DNA from: DASRQK01 sp964401685 | Lineage (GTDB): Bacteria > Bacteroidota > Bacteroidia > Sphingobacteriales > Sphingobacteriaceae | Assembly: GCA_964401685.1 (NCBI GenBank) | Contig: CAYNZH010000005.1 | Span: 21,677-85,676 of the forward strand | Direction: 5' to 3' | Length of the DNA: 64,000 bases | Part shown: piece after piece, positions 1 to 9,262 of the stretch | Layout: each line of letters starts with the position of its first letter | How positions within the stretch are numbered: the first letter of the stretch is position 1 | Notes under the pieces: generated by a model | What the model was told of the DNA's origin: nothing | Databases searched by the model: none | Seen by the model: the letters and a program-made list of their open reading frames with translations, nothing else | Made by a program: the position numbers and the translations under genes

Positions 1-918
1 GTGGTGCTGATCCCCAAAGCGATCAACCTTCCTGCCTTCACTGAACTCTCACTCGTGGAAGCTCCGATTGCCGCGTTTTTCTGGGGAAAGCAAGGATGGG
101 AAGTCCCTTCCTGGTTGAATGCGCTCTTGGCGGGCACTGCGATTTTTCTGCAAGCCTTGCATCTCAATCGCATTAGCAATCAATATAAGCTTTTTGCGCG
201 ACCGAGTTCCATCGTTTCCGCTGTGTACATCTTGTTGGCCGCCTATTTCCATGCGGATCTCGCCGTCACTCCGGCTTTGCTCAGCAATTTTTTTCTCATA
301 TGGATGTTCCACAAGCTGCTCAGTTTTTACCACCGGGATTATATTCTGACCGATACTTTTGATCTGGGAATAATGGTTGCCGTTGGAAGCATGATTTACC
401 TTCCTTTTCTGGGATTTATTCTCGTCGCATGGGCCGGCCTGGGCTTGTTCCGTACCTTCGCATGGCGTGAATGGGTCGCGCCTCTTTTCGGATTTTTCGC
501 TCCCTACTTTTTATTGTGGGTTCTTTTTTTTATTTCCGATCAGGGCAGTGCTTTTCAAGAGCTGTGGCAACCACTCATGTCCACCGCGGTATCCGTTCCG
601 GTGTTGCAAACTTGGCATTTCTTGGAGATTTCCATCCTCATAATTATCGTTCTGCTAACCACGATAACCCTTCCCAAGACATTTTTTAAACGCATCGCCC
701 ACGTCCGGAAATCCTTTCAGCTGGCATTCATCGTGCTGATAATTGGGGTGCTGGGGTTTCTTTGGAGCGAAAACACGCTTGGCCGTCATTTTTATCTTTT
801 GGTACCATCAATCAGCTTGTATATGGGCTATTATTTTCAGAGGTCAGAAAAACCACTCATTTATGAGAGTCTGTTTTTGACGCTCCTTCTCCTGATACTG
901 CTTCATGGTTTGGTTTAA
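1..918 (+). CDS. DUF6427-type integral membrane protein (5' end uncertain)
   Basis: A 305-residue very hydrophobic protein with about eight to ten predicted membrane segments. It resembles the Bacteroidota DUF6427 family, which has no assigned reaction. Visible traits are short aromatic-rich loops, an FYHRDYILTDTFDLG loop near residue 110, and an HVRKSFQ loop between helices. The reading frame opens at base 1 with GTG, so the true start may lie left of the window; the length is close to complete. Its function is unknown. The next gene is 103 bases downstream with its own possible promoter, so co-transcription is not certain. Confidence 0.7.
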   Translation: MVLIPKAINLPAFTELSLVEAPIAAFFWGKQGWEVPSWLNALLAGTAIFLQALHLNRISNQYKLFARPSSIVSAVYILLAAYFHADLAVTPALLSNFFLIWMFHKLLSFYHRDYILTDTFDLGIMVAVGSMIYLPFLGFILVAWAGLGLFRTFAWREWVAPLFGFFAPYFLLWVLFFISDQGSAFQELWQPLMSTAVSVPVLQTWHFLEISILIIIVLLTTITLPKTFFKRIAHVRKSFQLAFIVLIIGVLGFLWSENTLGRHFYLLVPSISLYMGYYFQRSEKPLIYESLFLTLLLLILLHGLV

Positions 919-984
919 GGTAGTGAAATCCAGTATTTTAACCTTTTTTAACAAAATGAGACCTCTTAAGAAGTAAAAAATAAA

Positions 985-992
985 TAGCTTTG
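985..992 (+). promoter_or_regulatory. Candidate -7 box TAGCTTTG
   Basis: This is an exact match to the Bacteroidota -7 consensus TAnnTTTG, 29 bases before the first start codon of the beta-barrel gene. No convincing -33 TTTG sits 17-20 bases upstream, so the call rests on the -7 box and its position alone. Confidence 0.4.
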
Positions 993-1021
993 CAGTTCTT
1001 ATTTTGCTATATTTATAATCT

Positions 1022-2332
1022 ATGTGCATGTTCAAACGAATGCAAGTTGTTTTGGTTTTGTTAGTTTTTTGCGGAGTTTGTGCCGCGCCAGTGGCTTTTG
1101 CTCAAAAATCCAACACAAGTTCGCCTTATTCCAGATATGGTATTGGTGAAATGAAGGGGATTGCGCCAGCGCAGAACAAGGCAATGGCAGGTTTGTCGAC
1201 AGGGGTTCGTTATATAGGCATGTACGACCATATCAATCCCGGCAATCCTGCATCCTACTCAGCAATACAGTTGACGACCATTGACGCAGGTTTGTATGGA
1301 AATATTTCGCAGCTTAGCAATCGCAACCTCTCGGAAAATTCCTATAATTTTTCACTTACCCACTTCCACTTTGCTTTTCCCATGGGCAATCCGGGAACAG
1401 TCACGTTCGGGGTAGAGCCCTATTCGGAGGTTGGATACAACTACATGGTTCCGGGAACGCTGGACACCATGACCGTACACAGTGTCTACGCTGGCGAAGG
1501 CGGGACGACAAAAGCTTTTTTAGGTTATGGTGTGAGGCTGAGCCCCCAATTCAGCGTGGGGCTGAACGCAGGTTATTTGTTTGGGACAATCAATCAGGTT
1601 CGGTCCATCGAATATCCCTTTGAAGTCGGGAGTTTAAACGGCCGGGAAGATCGAGATAATTTTATGCGCGGGTTCGTCTTTGATTACGGTGTTCAGTATT
1701 TCAAGCCTTTGAACGATCAGGTCAGTTTGGTGATTGGTGCTGGAGGAAGCGCTGCGGCTCCTATTCAGTCAAGCACAAATTTGCTAGCTATCCGTACGCC
1801 GTTTAGCGTCAGCGACGGCACAGGCACCTTGCCTGTCGATACCATCTCTTTCATTGAGGGAGATAACCAAACGATCGATTTGCCTCAGTCGTATAAACTA
1901 GGTTTTTCCGTTTCCCATAGCAACCGCTGGATGGTTGGTGCCGACTTTAATTATGGTCAGTGGTCCAATTTCCGCTCCGGTGGCATTAATGGCGGCCTGG
2001 AGGATAGTTACGGCGTTGCCGTGGGTGGACAAATCACGCCTGATCCGACTTCTGTCAGATACCTGAATCTAGTCGACTACCGGCTTGGATTTAAATATAA
2101 CAAGACCGCGATAGAAATCGTCAACGAACAGGTTGATCAGCTTGCGGTAACGTTTGGCTTCGGGTTTCCCCTCCCCTCTCTTTTCGGTACGTCCTTTTAT
2201 AAGGTGAACTTTTCCGCCGAATTGGGTCAAATGGGTAAAATATCAAATTCTTTAGTTAGGGAAAGATATGCCAATCTCAGTTTAGGATTTACGCTAAACG
2301 ATAGGTGGTTCAGAAGAGCTTCCTACGACTAA
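1022..2332 (+). CDS. Outer-membrane beta-barrel protein (FadL/PorV-like appearance)
   Basis: A 436-residue protein with a signal peptide ending near the VAFA-Q site (about residue 27). The mature part has many alternating amphipathic strands, aromatic girdle residues and Gly/Asn-rich turns, as in 14-stranded FadL/PorV-like barrels. The start of the mature protein (NTSSPYSRYGIGE) is typical of a Bacteroidota family usually left as hypothetical. ATG at 1028 is an alternative start and gives a more standard signal peptide. It is followed 13 bases later by lptC, which suggests an envelope-biogenesis operon. The substrate or role cannot be read from the sequence. Confidence 0.7.
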   Translation: MCMFKRMQVVLVLLVFCGVCAAPVAFAQKSNTSSPYSRYGIGEMKGIAPAQNKAMAGLSTGVRYIGMYDHINPGNPASYSAIQLTTIDAGLYGNISQLSNRNLSENSYNFSLTHFHFAFPMGNPGTVTFGVEPYSEVGYNYMVPGTLDTMTVHSVYAGEGGTTKAFLGYGVRLSPQFSVGLNAGYLFGTINQVRSIEYPFEVGSLNGREDRDNFMRGFVFDYGVQYFKPLNDQVSLVIGAGGSAAAPIQSSTNLLAIRTPFSVSDGTGTLPVDTISFIEGDNQTIDLPQSYKLGFSVSHSNRWMVGADFNYGQWSNFRSGGINGGLEDSYGVAVGGQITPDPTSVRYLNLVDYRLGFKYNKTAIEIVNEQVDQLAVTFGFGFPLPSLFGTSFYKVNFSAELGQMGKISNSLVRERYANLSLGFTLNDRWFRRASYD

Positions 2333-2345
2333 TTTTTTCTAAAGT

Positions 2346-2897
2346 ATGAAGACCACGCAATGGGTCATAGCATTGGTTTTGTTGATTTTCAGTACAGTTG
2401 CCTGTGAGCCTGATCTGGCGGAGGTCGACCGTATTGCTTCTATTCGCGCAGAGGAGCCAGTAGACATCAGCCTGGGAGTCACCGTGATTTTCAGCGACTC
2501 AGCCCAAGTCAAGGCCCGGCTGACTGCGCCCGAGATGCGCAGTTATTCGGCAGCTGACAATCCCTACCACGAATTTCAAAAGGGGATAAAGATTGTTTTT
2601 TTCGATCCGAATGGTGAAGAAGTCCAAAATATTGTCGCGGACTATGCCGTTCGAAGGGAGAGAGAAGAACTGGTAGAATTCAGAAAGAATGTGATCATCA
2701 CCAGGAGCGATGGGGTACAGATAAAAACTGAAGAGCTCATTCACGACGAAAAATCCAATATTTTTTACAACAACTCTCCGCTTTTCGGTTATTCCAGTGA
2801 TGGCCGGAATACCTTTCAAGGTGCGTCATTTCGCTCAGAAATGGGTTTTAACAACATTGTGATCCAAAATTCTACCGGTTCAATGTTTTTGGATTAA
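2346..2897 (+). CDS. lptC: LPS export ABC transporter periplasmic protein LptC
   Basis: A 183-residue lipoprotein: the N-terminal hydrophobic helix ends in a lipobox (STVAC, Cys20). The rest is the beta-jellyroll OstA/LptC fold, with the family pattern 'VTVIFSDSAQVKARLTAPEM' near residue 48 and repeated short beta strands after it. LptC sits in the inner membrane and passes lipopolysaccharide from LptBFG to the LptA bridge. It follows the barrel gene closely and precedes a PpiD-like chaperone, a common Bacteroidota envelope neighbourhood. A lipoprotein anchor instead of a transmembrane helix is usual for this phylum. Confidence 0.88.
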   Translation: MKTTQWVIALVLLIFSTVACEPDLAEVDRIASIRAEEPVDISLGVTVIFSDSAQVKARLTAPEMRSYSAADNPYHEFQKGIKIVFFDPNGEEVQNIVADYAVRREREELVEFRKNVIITRSDGVQIKTEELIHDEKSNIFYNNSPLFGYSSDGRNTFQGASFRSEMGFNNIVIQNSTGSMFLD

Positions 2898-2969
2898 ATA
2901 TTCTGATTTTTTTTATAAAAGTTGTATCTTGCGCCTCATTTTAAAGAAGCAACTGAATTTAAATACACC

Positions 2970-5084
2970 ATGGGATTTATGAATTTTTTGCGCAATCGTT
3001 TGGGGATATTTCTTATCTTCTGTATCGGTTTAGCGATTGTGTCGTTTTTGTTGATGGATGTTCTGAGTTATGGCACACCTTCGTGGGCTGGCAACCAGAA
3101 CGAAGTGGGCAACATCAATGGAAAATCAATTGATTATAATGAGTTTAATCAAGAGGTGGACCAGACAACAGAAATGTTCCGCCAGCAAATGGGCGGAGTT
3201 TTGACTCCTCAGATGAGAATTTGGGCAGTGGACCAGGTTTGGAACCAGCGTCTCAACAGAGAACTCTTCGAAGAGGAAATCAACAAGATTGGATTGACAG
3301 TGGGCAAAAATGAGCTCAATGATATGGTTCAAGGAGATAATCCTTCACCACAGGTCATGCAAGCATTTGGTAACCCACAAACAGGGCAGTTCGACAGAGA
3401 GCAACTGCAGTTTTTCCTTTCCCAGGTAAATACCTTACCCTCGAATCACGAGGCGCATTGGCAGTGGAACGCGTTGTTGGACAATGTCGTAGCCGAGCGT
3501 TTGAATCAGAAGTTTACCACTTTGATCAACAATAGTGTATACATTACCAGCCTGGAGGCCAATGATGAGTACCAGGCACGCAACAAAGTCGTCAACTTTG
3601 ACTATATCTTGCTGGATTATTCCTCGGTTTCAGACGATGAAGTATCCCTGACGGATGCTGATTATAAGGCCTATTATGACGAAAACAGGAAATCCTTTCA
3701 CAACGAAGAAGAGCTGAGAGATTTAGAGTTCGTGTTATTTGATGCGACGCCGACCAGCGCTGATACGGCAAGGGTACTTGAGGACGTACAGCGTCTGGCG
3801 ACCCAATTAGCAGACTCAGGAACGGATTCTCTGTTTGCCGCGGTAAATTCGCATACGAAATACCCATTTGTCTACAGAAAAGAAGGATTTTACAGTTCAG
3901 AACTAGATCCCTTATTGTTTAACGCTCCAGTCGGTACGGTCGTTGGTCCGGTGCTGAGCAATGGGGTTTTTGAAATCGCAAAAATTGTCGACAGCAGGAT
4001 GAGCCCGGACTCAATCAAGGCGAGCCACATCCTAATCAGCCCGGACGCTGTTGGCGGAATGGCGCAGGCGCGTGCCCAAGCTGATTCAATCCGCACACTC
4101 ATTCAGAGCGGTGAGAGTTTTGCAGCCCTTGCTATACAATTCAGTATAGATGAAAGCAATAAATTTGATGGCGGATCTCTTAATACATTCGGAAGAGGTG
4201 CGATGATCCCAGAGTTTGAAAATCGCGTTTTTGAAGGGCGTCGGGGTGAAGTGATGGTTGTTAATACTTCTTTTGGTGTACACGTTGTGAAAATCGAAGA
4301 CGTAATCGGCAATTCCAGGGTTGTAAAAGCTGCTGTGGTCGACAAACAGGTTACTAGTGGAAAAGAAACCATAGATTCGGTTTACGCGCAGGCTACTCAA
4401 TTCTTTGGAAGCCTGAACCAAAGTGATCTGGCAGAAAAAGCCTCCTCGGCTGGTCTGACGTTGCAAAAAGCTTCACGAATCAACGCCCGAGAAACCTCTT
4501 TGCAGGGTATTCCTATGAAAAGAGACTTAATCCGATGGGCATTCGAGGCTGACGAGAATGATTTGACAGATAAAATCTACGAATCGGAAGATAATAACTA
4601 TTATGTGGTTGCGAAATTGACGGGAATACAAGAGAAAGGCGATTTGCCTCTGAGTTCAGTCAAGGCTGAAATCGAAGACGAAGTGAGAAATCGGGTTAAA
4701 GCTAAAAAGCTAATTGCTACGGCTGCTGATGCGGTAAAAGGTGCTTCAAGTCTTGAGGCTGCAGCTCAAAAATTGGGTAGAGAGCCCATCAGCGTCGAGA
4801 ACGTAGTTCTTGCAAATCCGGTTATTCCTGGAGTTGCTCTGGAGCACTCCGTGATAGGGACCATATTCGGACTCGAAGTAGCGCAGGTTTCTCAACCAAT
4901 CAGAGGCAATCAGGGCGTTTACCTGGCGCAGGTTTCTGGCTTTGGCAACCCACTTCCACTAGAAAACATTCAAAACCAGAAACAGCAAATGAAACAGGGC
5001 CAGGTGCAGAGAAATTGGGCTTTGCTTTTCCAGGCTTTGAAAGACAACGCCAAGATCAAAGATAATAGGGCGAGATTTTTCTAA
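2970..5084 (+). CDS. Peptidylprolyl isomerase, SurA/PpiD-like periplasmic folding factor
   Basis: About 704 residues from the ATG at 2970; an upstream TTG at 2922 would add 16 residues unlike the family. One transmembrane helix near the N-terminus (GIFLIFCIGLAIVSFLLMDV) anchors the protein. A SurA-type N-terminal domain follows, then a parvulin (rotamase) domain containing 'IKASHILISPDA' and 'NTFGRGAMIPEFE', then a second, degenerate isomerase-like region. This is the PpiD architecture: a membrane-anchored chaperone that helps outer-membrane proteins fold as they leave the Sec channel. Its position behind lptC and a barrel protein fits that role. A strong terminator follows at 5105-5142. Confidence 0.88.
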   Translation: MGFMNFLRNRLGIFLIFCIGLAIVSFLLMDVLSYGTPSWAGNQNEVGNINGKSIDYNEFNQEVDQTTEMFRQQMGGVLTPQMRIWAVDQVWNQRLNRELFEEEINKIGLTVGKNELNDMVQGDNPSPQVMQAFGNPQTGQFDREQLQFFLSQVNTLPSNHEAHWQWNALLDNVVAERLNQKFTTLINNSVYITSLEANDEYQARNKVVNFDYILLDYSSVSDDEVSLTDADYKAYYDENRKSFHNEEELRDLEFVLFDATPTSADTARVLEDVQRLATQLADSGTDSLFAAVNSHTKYPFVYRKEGFYSSELDPLLFNAPVGTVVGPVLSNGVFEIAKIVDSRMSPDSIKASHILISPDAVGGMAQARAQADSIRTLIQSGESFAALAIQFSIDESNKFDGGSLNTFGRGAMIPEFENRVFEGRRGEVMVVNTSFGVHVVKIEDVIGNSRVVKAAVVDKQVTSGKETIDSVYAQATQFFGSLNQSDLAEKASSAGLTLQKASRINARETSLQGIPMKRDLIRWAFEADENDLTDKIYESEDNNYYVVAKLTGIQEKGDLPLSSVKAEIEDEVRNRVKAKKLIATAADAVKGASSLEAAAQKLGREPISVENVVLANPVIPGVALEHSVIGTIFGLEVAQVSQPIRGNQGVYLAQVSGFGNPLPLENIQNQKQQMKQGQVQRNWALLFQALKDNAKIKDNRARFF

Positions 5085-5104
5085 AGATAATTGTGTAACT
5101 TTGT

Positions 5105-5142
5105 ACCGGGCAGCTCAGCATTAGAGTGCCCGGTTTTTTTTT
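5105..5142 (+). terminator. Rho-independent terminator after the ppiD-like gene
   Basis: ACCGGGCA (5105-5112) pairs perfectly with TGCCCGGT (5127-5134). A further CTC/GAG pairing sits inside the loop, and a run of T follows on the plus strand. It lies 20 bases after the stop codon. Confidence 0.92.
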
Positions 5143-5175
5143 GGAATTTTTTTGATAGGAGGGGATTTAGGAAAT

Positions 5176-5691
5176 ATGGAGATTCAGGAAAACATCGTTA
5201 ATAAGATCGCGCAAAGCGGCTTGCTGACTTTTGATTTAACAGAGATCGCTCCAAAGGGAGAGCGGGTGATATACGATATAAAGGATAACTTGTTCCACGG
5301 ATTGATTCTGCGCGAGAAAGATTTTCGGGCCTTTATTAAGGAACACGATTGGTCGCAATATGAAGGCAAATACGTTGCTATCACCTGTAGCGCAGATGCT
5401 ATAGTGCCGACCTGGGCTTATATGCTTCTGGCGACCCGTCTGCAAACCCATGCAAAGGAGGTCGTCTTTGGAAATGAGCGCACCTTGGAAGACATTCTCT
5501 TTGAAAGGAATCTAGCGTCTTTGGATTTCGAGCAGTTCAGGGATCAACGCGTTGTATTAAAAGGCTGCGGCGAAATTCCAATCCCCGAGTCTGCTTTCGT
5601 GAAGTTTACGATGGAAGTGAGCAAAGTTGCAAAAAGTATTATGTACGGCGAACCCTGCTCTACGGTGCCCGTTTACAAACGAAAAACTTAG
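5176..5691 (+). CDS. DUF2480 family protein
   Basis: A 171-residue soluble protein that matches the Bacteroidota DUF2480 family. Recognisable stretches are 'FDLTEIAPKGERVIYDIKD', 'LREKDFRAFIKEHDW' and the closing 'GEPCSTVPVYKR'. The function is unknown. The family is widely conserved in the phylum, suggesting a core cytoplasmic role. I chose ATG 5176; a TTG at 5152 is in frame but lies almost in the preceding terminator's T-run. The gene begins a run of small conserved proteins (DUF2480, DUF3108, DUF3109). Confidence 0.8.
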   Translation: MEIQENIVNKIAQSGLLTFDLTEIAPKGERVIYDIKDNLFHGLILREKDFRAFIKEHDWSQYEGKYVAITCSADAIVPTWAYMLLATRLQTHAKEVVFGNERTLEDILFERNLASLDFEQFRDQRVVLKGCGEIPIPESAFVKFTMEVSKVAKSIMYGEPCSTVPVYKRKT

Positions 5692-5733
5692 AATAACGGC
5701 ATCTTTTTTGTTTTTAAATGACAAAAGAGATGT

Positions 5734-6564
5734 ATGGAGAAACTTATGTTAGATAAAAATAAAGGTATGGGGCGTACGATCGTGGTTGTGTTGCTGACCA
5801 CCCTCTCGCTGGTACTCCCGGGTGCGGGTCGGAGTGTCTCTGCACAATCACTACCCTTTTTAAAGGAATCATCCTATAAGGCCGGTGAGGAGCTGCATTA
5901 CCGTTTGAAGTACGGCATACTTCCCGCGGCTACGGCCACCCTACGGGTCAAGGATTCGGAGTTGCAATTCAGTAGTCCTCACGCTTTTCATCTTTCTGCT
6001 CAAGGGAAAACCTCGAACGCTTTCAGCGTTTTATTTCCCGTGGACAACAAGTACAATTCGTATATAGATTCAAGAAGCTACTTGCCTTTTTTCTATACGG
6101 AGAACATACGTGAAGGAAATTACCGGAGGACCGACGTGGTCAGATTCGATCACAGAGCCCGCACCGTCGAGGGCAATAAAGGAAAATTCAAAAGCAATTC
6201 GGCGCAAACATTTGATATGTTGTCTGCCTACTACTTTGCGAGAAACCTTGATTTGAGAAGTGTTTCCAAAGGGCAGTCATTCAAGCTTACCTACTTTTTA
6301 AGTGACGAAATCACAACCTTGGGTATACAATACCTGGGAATCGAAACCATTGACACCCCTTTGGGAAGGCTCGAATGTCTGAAATTCAGCCCTGAAATCA
6401 AACCGGGCAGAATATTTAAGAAGGACAGCCGTTTGTACCTTTGGGTTACCAATGATGGAAACCGTATCCCTGTAAGGGCTCAAGTGGAAATCCTGGTCGG
6501 TACCGTGACGCTGGAGCTTTTCAAAGCCAGTGGACTGAAGTATAAACTAGGTGAAAAAATTTAG
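5734..6564 (+). CDS. DUF3108 domain-containing exported protein
   Basis: A 276-residue protein. A basic N-terminus leads into a signal peptide (IVVVLLTTLSLVLPG, cleavage near SVSA-Q). The rest is the DUF3108 beta-rich domain, opened by the family hallmark 'KAGEELHYRLKYGILPAA'. The family is predicted periplasmic or outer-membrane associated and has no assigned activity. Several ATGs lie at the N-terminus (residues 1, 5 and 12), so the exact start is uncertain. The next gene starts 6 bases after the stop, indicating an operon. Confidence 0.82.
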   Translation: MEKLMLDKNKGMGRTIVVVLLTTLSLVLPGAGRSVSAQSLPFLKESSYKAGEELHYRLKYGILPAATATLRVKDSELQFSSPHAFHLSAQGKTSNAFSVLFPVDNKYNSYIDSRSYLPFFYTENIREGNYRRTDVVRFDHRARTVEGNKGKFKSNSAQTFDMLSAYYFARNLDLRSVSKGQSFKLTYFLSDEITTLGIQYLGIETIDTPLGRLECLKFSPEIKPGRIFKKDSRLYLWVTNDGNRIPVRAQVEILVGTVTLELFKASGLKYKLGEKI

Positions 6565-6570
6565 ACAGGA

Positions 6571-7131
6571 ATGATAGAAGTCGGAAATGTGCTGGTAAGT
6601 GAGGAATTGATCCAGGAAGAATTTGTTTGCAATTTGTCAAGCTGTAAAGGTGCCTGCTGCGTCGAAGGTGATGCCGGTGCGCCTTTGGCACAGGATGAAT
6701 TAGCAACCCTTGCGGAAATTTACCCCAAAATAAAACCTTTCATGACAGCAAAAGGTATTGCAGCCGTTGAATCCGCCGGGACCGCAGTCATCGATGAGGA
6801 TGGGGACTGGACCACACCCTGTGTGGACAAAAACAAAGAATGTGCCTACGTCACCTGGGAAAATGGAATCACCAAATGTGCGATTGAGAAAGCGTACGAA
6901 GAGGGCGTGATCTCGTGGCAAAAACCTATCTCCTGCCATCTCTATCCGATCAGGATTACGTCCTATCCAGAGTTCGACTTGCTCAATTATGACCGCTGGC
7001 ACATATGCCAGTCGGCGTGTAGCTTTGGAAAAACCTTGAAAGTTCCAGTGTACAAGTTTCTAGAAAAGCCACTGTCCCGTAAATACGGTGAAAGCTGGTA
7101 CAAAGAATTGAGCGAAGCAGCAGCGCTCTGA
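6571..7131 (+). CDS. DUF3109 family cysteine-rich protein
   Basis: A 186-residue cytoplasmic protein of the DUF3109 family. It has a conserved cysteine set: CNLSSCKGACC near residue 21, then TPCVDKNKECAYV, TKCAIEKAY, ISCHLYPI and HICQSACSFG. This resembles the YkgJ-type clusters thought to bind zinc or an iron-sulfur centre. The activity is unknown. It follows the DUF3108 gene by 6 bases and is probably co-translated with it. Confidence 0.82.
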   Translation: MIEVGNVLVSEELIQEEFVCNLSSCKGACCVEGDAGAPLAQDELATLAEIYPKIKPFMTAKGIAAVESAGTAVIDEDGDWTTPCVDKNKECAYVTWENGITKCAIEKAYEEGVISWQKPISCHLYPIRITSYPEFDLLNYDRWHICQSACSFGKTLKVPVYKFLEKPLSRKYGESWYKELSEAAAL

Positions 7132-7234
7132 TCGTCGTTTTTTTGGTCAAATATCTGTTGGAAATTTAAGCGAACCGAAATATCTTAGTATCTTTCGCCA
7201 AAATTTGATTGGCCGTTCGCCTGGTCACTGATGA

Positions 7235-8206
7235 ATGCTTAAATTGACTACCATACAAGAGCCCATTGCTGGAGAACTGAATCTTTTCGAGGAGAAGTTC
7301 CGTATAGCTATGAAAAGCTCCGTTCCTTTGCTTGACCGGGTCACCCATTATATAGTCAAGAGGAAGGGCAAGCAAATGCGGCCAATGTTTGTGTTTTTCT
7401 CAGCTGGATTGACTGGGCAGATTACCGATGCCACCTACAGGGGCGCGTCTCTTGTCGAACTTTTGCATACCGCGACCCTCGTGCACGATGATGTGGTCGA
7501 CAACGCGCATCAAAGAAGAGGCTTTTTCTCCGTCAATGCACTTTGGAAAAACAAGATCGCAGTCCTGGTCGGCGATTTCCTTCTGGCAAAAGGCATGCAA
7601 CTTTCTCTAAAAAATAAGGATTTTGATCTGCTCGGAATTGTCAGTGATGCGGTTCAGCAGATTATAGAAGGTGAATTGCTCCAAATGGAAAAAGCCCGGC
7701 GACTCGACATAGACGAGCGAGTTTATTTTGAGGTCATCAAACAGAAAACAGCATCGTTGATTGCTTCCTGTTGCGCCTGTGGCGCGTCCTCCTCAGGGGC
7801 TTCCCCAGAAATAGTCGAAACCATGCGGAATTTCGGTGAAAAAGTCGGAATCGCATTTCAAATAAAGGACGATCTCTTTGATTTTGGCCTTGACGATGTC
7901 GGTAAACCCTTGGGCAACGATATCAAAGAAAAGAAAATCACTCTCCCCTTGATCTACGCTTTGAGCCAAATAAGTAAAAAGGAAAAGCGATATTACATCA
8001 ATCTGATTCGCAATCACAGTGAAGATCCGGCAAAAGTCGCGCAGGTAATCGAATTTGTGCGAGCGAGCGGCGGAATGGAATACGCGACGCGGCAAATGGA
8101 GGATTACAAAAACCAAGCTTTTGAAATATTGAAGACCTTTCCAGAAAACACGTACAGAACAGGATTGGAACAACTAGTGCAATTTACAACAGATCGAAAT
8201 AAATAA
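7235..8206 (+). CDS. Long-chain trans-polyprenyl diphosphate synthase
   Basis: A 323-residue class I isoprenyl diphosphate synthase. Both aspartate-rich motifs are intact: the first in 'LVHDDVVDNAHQRRG' and the second in 'IKDDLFDFG', followed by 'GKPLGNDIKEKKITLPL'. It condenses isopentenyl diphosphate onto an allylic primer to make the menaquinone side chain, and in this phylum usually yields a C35-type product; the exact chain length is not readable. A degenerate -7 box (TATCTTTC, 7189-7196) lies upstream. TerC follows with no gap, so the two are likely co-transcribed although no functional link is obvious. Confidence 0.9.
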   Translation: MLKLTTIQEPIAGELNLFEEKFRIAMKSSVPLLDRVTHYIVKRKGKQMRPMFVFFSAGLTGQITDATYRGASLVELLHTATLVHDDVVDNAHQRRGFFSVNALWKNKIAVLVGDFLLAKGMQLSLKNKDFDLLGIVSDAVQQIIEGELLQMEKARRLDIDERVYFEVIKQKTASLIASCCACGASSSGASPEIVETMRNFGEKVGIAFQIKDDLFDFGLDDVGKPLGNDIKEKKITLPLIYALSQISKKEKRYYINLIRNHSEDPAKVAQVIEFVRASGGMEYATRQMEDYKNQAFEILKTFPENTYRTGLEQLVQFTTDRNK

Positions 8207-8208
8207 AA

Positions 8209-9258
8209 ATGAGCAACGAAGTACTATTTTTTGGTGGATTTATGGTTTTCATCATTTTGATGCTCGCCATAGACTTAGGGTTATTCAGTAAGAGCAACAA
8301 AGCGGTAAGCTTGAAGCAAGCCGCTATCATGAGCGGGATCTGGGTGAGTTTCGCGTTGATTTTCTATGTCGTTTTACGGCTCTGGGGCCACGAACTCCAC
8401 AATATTGAAAACTGGGATCAGCTGGTCGAAGTGACGGAAAGGCACCTCCACAATATTTCGCTCATTCCCGGAAATTTCGATGCGAGTCTGGAGCTCTACA
8501 AGCAAAATCTCGCGTTAGAATACATTACGGGTTATGTTGTTGAGTACGCACTATCTGTGGATAATATTTTTGTGATGGTGCTGGTCTTCGGTTCGTTTGG
8601 TGTCAGGCCCGAATACTATCACAAAGTCTTGGTTTGGGGTATCATCGGAGCGGTCGTCCTGAGGTTTATATTTATCTTTATCGGTGCTGCGTTGATCAGC
8701 CAGTTTGGCTGGATACTGTACCTCTTCGGGTTTTTCCTGGTGTACACGGGTATCATGATGTTTGTCAATCGCAACCAGGATGACGAAATCGATCCGAAAA
8801 ATCATGCCGTGGTAAAATTCGCGTCCAAGTACTTTTCCGTCTACCCGACCTTCGTTGGGGGGAAGTTTTTCCACGTAGAGAACGGAAAGAAATTTATTAC
8901 CCCTTTGTTTTTGGTTCTCCTGGTAATAGAATTTACCGACGTGATTTTTGCAGTTGATTCTATCCCCGCGATTTTCGCCGTGACAAAAGATCCCTACATC
9001 GTGTTTTTCTCCAATATCTTTGCCATTTTGGGGCTACGTTCTATGTTCTTCTTATTGGTAAACATTATACACAAATTTCACTACCTCAAAACAGGGCTTT
9101 CCTTTTTGCTTGTATTTATCGGCGCGAAGATGTTACTGCATGATTGGCTTACTTCCTGGGGCTTTACGACCAGCCACTCTTTGATCGTCATCTTGAGTAT
9201 TTTAGTCATAAGTGTGGTCGCGTCATTGATTTTCCCCAAGAAACAAACTATAAAATAG
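8209..9258 (+). CDS. TerC family integral membrane protein
   Basis: A 349-residue polytopic membrane protein with about nine helices. It has the TerC core, including 'YVVEYALSVDNIFVMVLVF' near residue 107 and 'IEFTDVIFAVDSIPAIFAVT' near residue 243, whose acidic residues inside helices are conserved. Members (Alx/YkoY/MeeF) are linked to manganese efflux and metallation of exported proteins. The gene starts two bases after the prenyl synthase stop and ends four bases before the M28 peptidase. The following metalloenzyme is secreted, so a metallation role is attractive but is only inference. Confidence 0.9.
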   Translation: MSNEVLFFGGFMVFIILMLAIDLGLFSKSNKAVSLKQAAIMSGIWVSFALIFYVVLRLWGHELHNIENWDQLVEVTERHLHNISLIPGNFDASLELYKQNLALEYITGYVVEYALSVDNIFVMVLVFGSFGVRPEYYHKVLVWGIIGAVVLRFIFIFIGAALISQFGWILYLFGFFLVYTGIMMFVNRNQDDEIDPKNHAVVKFASKYFSVYPTFVGGKFFHVENGKKFITPLFLVLLVIEFTDVIFAVDSIPAIFAVTKDPYIVFFSNIFAILGLRSMFFLLVNIIHKFHYLKTGLSFLLVFIGAKMLLHDWLTSWGFTTSHSLIVILSILVISVVASLIFPKKQTIK

Positions 9259-9262
9259 CATT

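Noticed and set aside
2922..2969. TTG start extending the PpiD-like protein by 16 residues
   Set aside because: The added residues do not look like the family, and the ATG at 2970 gives the usual short cytoplasmic head before the membrane helix.
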